Source: JBFJVZ01 sp041623895 | GTDB lineage: Bacteria > Planctomycetota > Planctomycetia > Pirellulales > Pirellulaceae | Reading direction: 5' to 3' | Assembly (NCBI GenBank): GCA_041623895.1 | Contig: JBFJVZ010000115.1 | Location: 1 to 17,639, forward strand | Length of the DNA stretch: 17,639 bases | In this document: piece by piece, positions 14,089 through 17,639 of the stretch | How the letters are laid out: each line of letters opens with the position of its first letter | Numbering within the stretch: the stretch's first letter is position 1 | Program-made: the position numbers and the translations under genes | The notes under the pieces: model-generated | Database searches by the model: none | Told to the model about the DNA's origin: nothing | The model's input: only the letters and a program-made list of their open reading frames with translations

Positions 14089-15414
14089 ATGAAACGAATC
14101 GTCACTCATTTGTCGCTGTTGGCGGCCACGGCGATCCTCGCCACCGGGTGTGTGCCGATGCGCCACAACCTCCCGCCCGATCAGCATCTGGCTGAACCAG
14201 GTCCGGGCGTTGGTGGCCCAGGCCCCGGCGTTCTTGGTCCCCAGCCCTATGGCGGTGGAGCAGGGATGATGGGCCCGGCAATGATGGGCCAAGGTCCGGG
14301 CATGATTGGATCAGGCGGACCGGTTGGAATTCCGGGACCGCAAGCATCGGCTGCCGCCAATAGCGGCGTCATGCAAACCGGTTTCTTCCGCTGCCGACCC
14401 GGTTGCCTGGGATGCAATCAATGCGGTCCAGGTGGTATTCCCGCTGGCGGCGGTGTGTTGCCGGTCGGCAGTATGATGCCGGCCACTCCGTCAACCATTC
14501 AAGTGACTTTTGGCCGTCCCGAAGGGATGCAGGTTCGCTACGATCAATCCGGCGGTGGCTTGTTTGACAGCGAGCCGATGATCGTGCCCGCGCGGCAGAA
14601 CTTTCCGCAGGGTGGATTGTTTCGCGTGAAGTTGACAAACATCCCCGGTCGCGAAGGCGTTGAGTTATATCCAACCATCGAACTGGCTTACGGCAATCCG
14701 CGGACAGGAGCCTTCCTGGCGCATAACTCCGTGCCGATTCAGTTCAACGATGATGACTTCGATCAAGTTGCCACGGGTAATTTTGTCACCAAAGTCATCT
14801 ACCTGCCGGATCCCGACTACTCGGGTCCCGCACTCGCCGGGATCGATACGCTGGTCAGCACTCGGCTTGATCCGGGCATCGACCCGATCGTCGAAGCCGA
14901 CCGTCGCGGTTCGATTCTCGCGATCATCCGCTTGGGCGACAAAGACATCGAAATGCCTGGCACTACCGGCGGTGTTGCTGGTGCGGTCATGGCACCGCCG
15001 ATCGCGGGACTGCCGGCTCCATTCGCACCGGCGATGACGGAGGGTTGCGGCGGACCGGGCGGCGATTGTGCTCCCGTGCCAGCTCAGCTGCCCGGCATGG
15101 TTGCCGGTGTCAACGCGCCGCAATACGGCATGCCAATGTCGGGAACTCCGATTGGATTGCCCGGACCACCCCACATTCCGATGGGACATGAGGCCAGCTT
15201 GACCAAACACGTGATGATCAATCGAACACCGATGCACATTCCGCGTCCGGTCGATAACGTCAAGATCAACCTGCGACAACAACCTGGTTACAGCTACCCC
15301 AACCCGGTTAGCCGCGTGAGGATCTCCGAGCAGAACCTGCATCCCGGCGTTCCGGCTGGTCGCGGCATGTACTTCAAGGCTAGCCAAAACGTTGATCCGA
15401 ACTGCAACCCGTAG
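14089..15414 (+). CDS. Gly/Pro/Met-rich lipoprotein with Cys cluster and IPGxEGVELYPTxEL domain
   Basis: A predicted 441-residue lipoprotein. The lipobox LATGC places the lipid-modified cysteine at C21, so it is anchored in a membrane of the envelope. Residues about 35-90 are low complexity, rich in Gly, Pro and Met (AGMMGPAMMGQGPGMIG). A Cys cluster follows at C102, C106, C109 and C112. Residues about 135-290 are a folded domain with IPGREGVELYPTIEL at 185-199 that is also found in the next gene's product. The C-terminal 140 residues are again rich in Pro, Gly, Met and His. The ATG at 14089 is chosen because it starts the lipoprotein signal; an upstream start at 13867 is open in frame but overlaps the divergent gene and adds an unrelated 74 residues. 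Probably a structural or surface component; function unknown. Confidence 0.85.
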   Translation: MKRIVTHLSLLAATAILATGCVPMRHNLPPDQHLAEPGPGVGGPGPGVLGPQPYGGGAGMMGPAMMGQGPGMIGSGGPVGIPGPQASAAANSGVMQTGFFRCRPGCLGCNQCGPGGIPAGGGVLPVGSMMPATPSTIQVTFGRPEGMQVRYDQSGGGLFDSEPMIVPARQNFPQGGLFRVKLTNIPGREGVELYPTIELAYGNPRTGAFLAHNSVPIQFNDDDFDQVATGNFVTKVIYLPDPDYSGPALAGIDTLVSTRLDPGIDPIVEADRRGSILAIIRLGDKDIEMPGTTGGVAGAVMAPPIAGLPAPFAPAMTEGCGGPGGDCAPVPAQLPGMVAGVNAPQYGMPMSGTPIGLPGPPHIPMGHEASLTKHVMINRTPMHIPRPVDNVKINLRQQPGYSYPNPVSRVRISEQNLHPGVPAGRGMYFKASQNVDPNCNP

Positions 15415-15427
15415 TTTCAGCTTTGGG

Positions 15428-15451
15428 GCCGGTCGCGACACCGCGGCCGGC
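15428..15451 (+). other. GC-rich hairpin after the lipoprotein gene
   Basis: GCCGG (15428-15432) pairs with CCGGC (15447-15451) and GCG (15435-15437) with CGC (15442-15444), around an ACAC loop. It starts 14 bases after the stop codon. It may protect the 3' end of the mRNA together with the terminator-like hairpin that follows. Confidence 0.45.
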
Positions 15452-15480
15452 TTGCTGGTCGGAATCATGGAACCTAACGG

Positions 15481-15516
15481 CGCGGTGCAGATGGATTCAA
15501 TCTCACCGCGTTTTTT
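15481..15516 (+). terminator. Intrinsic terminator or attenuator upstream of the second exported-protein gene
   Basis: CGCGGTG (15481-15487) and CACCGCG (15504-15510) form a perfect 7-base-pair GC-rich stem with a 16-base loop, followed at once by TTTTTT (15511-15516). This is a textbook Rho-independent shape, although the loop is large. It ends 25 bases before the chosen ATG of the next gene. It could end the first lipoprotein mRNA or act as an attenuator controlling the next two genes. Confidence 0.7.
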
Positions 15517-15541
15517 GCAAAACCTTCGAGGCCATCTGGTC

Positions 15542-16279
15542 ATGCGAGAAAGAAAGTCTGAATCGGTGAAGCGCTTTCGTCTCCGCTCGCTCACCCTGTC
15601 GGTTGCGATCATGCTGGCCACATCGTTGGCCACCTTGGCGGCTGAGCCTAACGATTTTCTGCCGCAGCAAGGGCACCATGCGATTTACCGCAGCGACTTG
15701 CCGCCCGGTGTTGTTGGCCAGGCCCGCCTGGCTCGCCGCGGTCCGGTCGCGGGCTACTTTCAACCGGTCAAGTTTGCCGGACCGGAGGGCGTCAAATTCG
15801 CTTTAGCGCAAAACGGCGCTTTTGGTCAGGCGGAAGAGTCATTGATGGCCGGCTTATTGATTGGCAGCGTTTATCGTTTTCAGCTCACGGAGATTCCCGG
15901 TGCTGAAGGCGTTGAACTGTATCCGACCGTCGAGTTGATCGACCGAATTTATCCGCCAGCAAATCTGGCCACACTCTATCCAATACCGATCGTCTTGGAT
16001 GAATCTGATCTGCAAGCGGCCCTGGATGGTCGCCTGGTAACTCGCGTCGTTTACTTGGAGGACCCGCAAACGGCAATCGCCTTACCGGGCACGCCCACCG
16101 AGTCTCGTGTCATGGATGTTGGTTACTACCAAGACGCTTTACGCGAGGCCGATCGGCTTGGTCGACCCGTGGCCATCATTCGCATCGGTTCCGTGGCGCC
16201 GCCCACGGCCCCCGAGTTGTTTCCTCAGTTCTTTTTTGGCTACCCCGCTTGGGCGCCGATCTTCCCAGCGGAGGAATGA
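15542..16279 (+). CDS. Exported protein sharing the IPGxEGVELYPTxEL domain
   Basis: A 245-residue protein with a basic N-terminus and a signal peptide cleaved near LATLAA|EPN (about residue 34). The mature protein is essentially one domain, with IPGAEGVELYPTVEL at 118-132, LVTRVVYLEDP and VAIIRIG. These correspond in order to LVTKVIYLPDP and LAIIRLG in the preceding lipoprotein, so the two are paralogs. It lacks the Cys cluster and lipobox. The ATG at 15542 is chosen over the frame-open TTG at 15392 because the latter overlaps the previous gene, crosses the terminator-like hairpin and hides the signal peptide. The stop is 4 bases before the next gene, so these two are cotranscribed. Function unknown; periplasmic or surface location expected. 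Confidence 0.82.
   Translation: MRERKSESVKRFRLRSLTLSVAIMLATSLATLAAEPNDFLPQQGHHAIYRSDLPPGVVGQARLARRGPVAGYFQPVKFAGPEGVKFALAQNGAFGQAEESLMAGLLIGSVYRFQLTEIPGAEGVELYPTVELIDRIYPPANLATLYPIPIVLDESDLQAALDGRLVTRVVYLEDPQTAIALPGTPTESRVMDVGYYQDALREADRLGRPVAIIRIGSVAPPTAPELFPQFFFGYPAWAPIFPAEE
16270..16275 (+). promoter_or_regulatory. Shine-Dalgarno site for the DUF11-type lipoprotein gene
   Basis: GGAGGA overlaps the last codons of the preceding gene and is 8 bases before the ATG at 16284. It fixes that start over the far-upstream open codon at 16107. Confidence 0.8.
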
Positions 16280-16283
16280 TTCG

Positions 16284-17558
16284 ATGATGGCTCGACCGAT
16301 AGCGACGATCTCCGCGGCTTTGGCAACCTTGCTGCTGTCGGGATGCTTGACCACGACTGGCGGCCAAGCTGACCCAGTGCGAAAAGGACCTGCTGTCAGC
16401 AGGTTGCCCGGCGGTCGGACACCGCAACTGCCGGGTGCGCCGTCGCCGACCACTCCCAGTTATCCGTCATCGAAACTGCCATCGATGTCGGCGACAACCC
16501 AGATCCAACCACGGGGCGAAGTCGCGCAAGTCGGATTCTTGCAGGGCATATGCGGCTGCGGCGTCTGTGGTCCTTGCAATGCCGGCTGCCAACCACCTGC
16601 GCCTCACGGTTACATCGAAAGCTCGTTCGAAGGATGGAATTTGTATGGCGCCGATCCGCAAGAGTTCCTTTGTGATGGGGGGGATCATCCTCCCGCAGCG
16701 CACTTGTTAAAAAACGACACCGTGGAAGGCCTGCAAGGCGAAGACACGGTCGTGCATTACACGACCGATGCCGGCGATATCCTGTTTCAGCCCAGCAATC
16801 GAGCCTGTGTTTATTCACCGCGGTTTGCCTCGGTTCGTAAAGTCACCGCCGCCGTTGCCGGCGAAAAAGCGATCGGATTGGCCAAGGTCGATCGGCGAGC
16901 TCGGCTCAGCAATCTGGGCATGAACCAGGTTGGCGTCGTCGTCCGCGATACCGACGGACCAGAACGTGCCGAGGTTGCCAAAGGCCTTGATGCACTTCGT
17001 GCCCGCAACCGCGGTGTGCCGGTCGAACTGGTGCGATCGCTGCTGCAGGCCGAGAAGGTGTTCCCCGCACAGGCAACGTTGTCAGTCTTGGAATTGGACC
17101 AGTTACGTGACGATCAATTGGCAATCGTGCAACGAGCAGCCAATGCAGCGATTGGCTGGTCGATTAGCGAATCGGTGGAAGTCGCGATTGAAGATCTGAA
17201 GCCGCCGACACTGACTCGAGATCAAAAGCTGGAAGCGTTTACGGTCTACGATTTCCCCGATGCCGGTCGTCTGCGGATTCTGAAGATGGCGGATCGCGAG
17301 CATGCTCAGCCCGGCGAGACCGTGACTTTCTCGCTCCGCGTGGAAAACGTGGGAGACTCGGCCGTCAATAACGTTGTCTTGATCGACAATTTGGTGACCC
17401 GCTTGGAGTACGTCGAGGACAGCGAAACATGTACTCGTGAAGCTGAATTCGAGGCGATCGCTAATTCGGAGCAATCGGTCCGACTGCAGTGGAAGTTGAC
17501 CGAATCACTTCAAGTCGGTGAAAGCGCCACCGTACATTTCAAATGTCTGGTTCGCTGA
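16284..17558 (+). CDS. Cys-cluster lipoprotein with C-terminal DUF11-type domain
   Basis: A 424-residue lipoprotein. The lipobox LLSGC gives C21 as the lipid-modified residue. A Pro/Ser-rich linker follows (about 30-80). A tight Cys cluster lies at C90, C92, C95, C98 and C102 (motif CGCGVCGPCNAGC), preceded by VGFLQG much as the first lipoprotein has TGFFR before its own Cys cluster. Residues about 105-325 are an unrecognised region that starts with YIESSFEGWNLYGADPQEFL. Residues about 330-420 fit DUF11-type immunoglobulin-like domains of bacterial surface proteins (LRILKMADREHAQPGETVTF, VENVGDSAVNNVVLIDNL). It is probably a cell-envelope structural or adhesion component. It follows the previous gene by 4 bases. 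Confidence 0.87.
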   Translation: MMARPIATISAALATLLLSGCLTTTGGQADPVRKGPAVSRLPGGRTPQLPGAPSPTTPSYPSSKLPSMSATTQIQPRGEVAQVGFLQGICGCGVCGPCNAGCQPPAPHGYIESSFEGWNLYGADPQEFLCDGGDHPPAAHLLKNDTVEGLQGEDTVVHYTTDAGDILFQPSNRACVYSPRFASVRKVTAAVAGEKAIGLAKVDRRARLSNLGMNQVGVVVRDTDGPERAEVAKGLDALRARNRGVPVELVRSLLQAEKVFPAQATLSVLELDQLRDDQLAIVQRAANAAIGWSISESVEVAIEDLKPPTLTRDQKLEAFTVYDFPDAGRLRILKMADREHAQPGETVTFSLRVENVGDSAVNNVVLIDNLVTRLEYVEDSETCTREAEFEAIANSEQSVRLQWKLTESLQVGESATVHFKCLVR

Positions 17559-17598
17559 TCAGGCTGAGAATTTATTCGCCAGCAGCGAAAGTATGTCG

Positions 17599-17637
17599 TC
17601 GTTTGCTCCGCAAACGAACGCATCAGGGAACGTTCGT
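17599..17637 (+). other. Two mutually exclusive hairpins after the last gene
   Basis: TCGTTTGC (17599-17606) pairs with GCAAACGA (17610-17617) around a TCC loop. ACGAACG (17614-17620) pairs instead with CGTTCGT (17631-17637). The stems share bases, so only one can form. This may be part of a repeat or a transcript end cut by the right edge of the window; no T run is seen before the edge. Confidence 0.35.
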
Positions 17638-17639
17638 TC

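Noticed and set aside
16107..16283. Upstream extension of the DUF11-type lipoprotein gene
   Set aside because: It overlaps the preceding gene in another frame. The good Shine-Dalgarno at 16270 and the lipobox fit the ATG at 16284.

Overview
The window looks like chromosomal DNA of a planctomycete, probably a Pirellulales (Rhodopirellula-like) lineage. This is inferred from three things seen in the sequence. There are planctomycete-style tandem cytochrome c domains in a secreted protein. There are several protein types I recall mainly from planctomycetes: the TM plus SHOCT-like small protein, the LolA-like secreted protein and the Cys-cluster surface lipoproteins. The intergenic gaps are full of imperfect palindromes and REP-like repeats. 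I see no rRNA, tRNA, CRISPR array, transposase or phage gene.

Layout from left to right. Positions 1-107 hold palindromic repeats. 130-2031 (+) encodes an exported diheme-type protein with a degenerate peptidase-like C-terminus. 2162-3178 (+) is aroF, bracketed by two related repeat elements. 3414-7232 (+) is a ribosomal protein/fatty acid synthesis cluster, rpmF-fabD-fabG-acpP-fabF. It lacks the plsX and fabH genes that often sit after rpmF. It has a probable promoter before rpmF, a second one before acpP, and strong secondary structure between acpP and fabF. 7272-7431 holds two REP-like inverted repeats. 7532-8428 (+) is an unrecognised protein that converges on clpX (8519-9799, -) across a clean bidirectional terminator. 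The clpX leader is rich in palindromes.

10275-10562 (-) is a small TM/SHOCT-like protein. It is followed by an in-frame open stretch and preceded by a repeat-rich gap. 13868-10952 (-) is a tight three-gene unit: LolA-like exported protein, UbiA-family prenyltransferase and xylose-isomerase-like TIM barrel. It may make or handle an envelope lipid, with some resemblance to part of the ebo system. Divergent from it, 14089-17558 (+) encodes three exported envelope proteins. Two are lipoproteins (one with a DUF11-type domain). Two members share an unnamed paralogous domain. A terminator-like hairpin lies between the first and second gene.

The best candidates for something undescribed are the exported-protein trio, the LolA-like/UbiA/TIM-barrel unit and the cytochrome/pseudo-peptidase fusion. 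The fatty acid, aroF, rpmF and clpX genes are ordinary housekeeping genes. All family assignments come from reading motifs, not from database searches.
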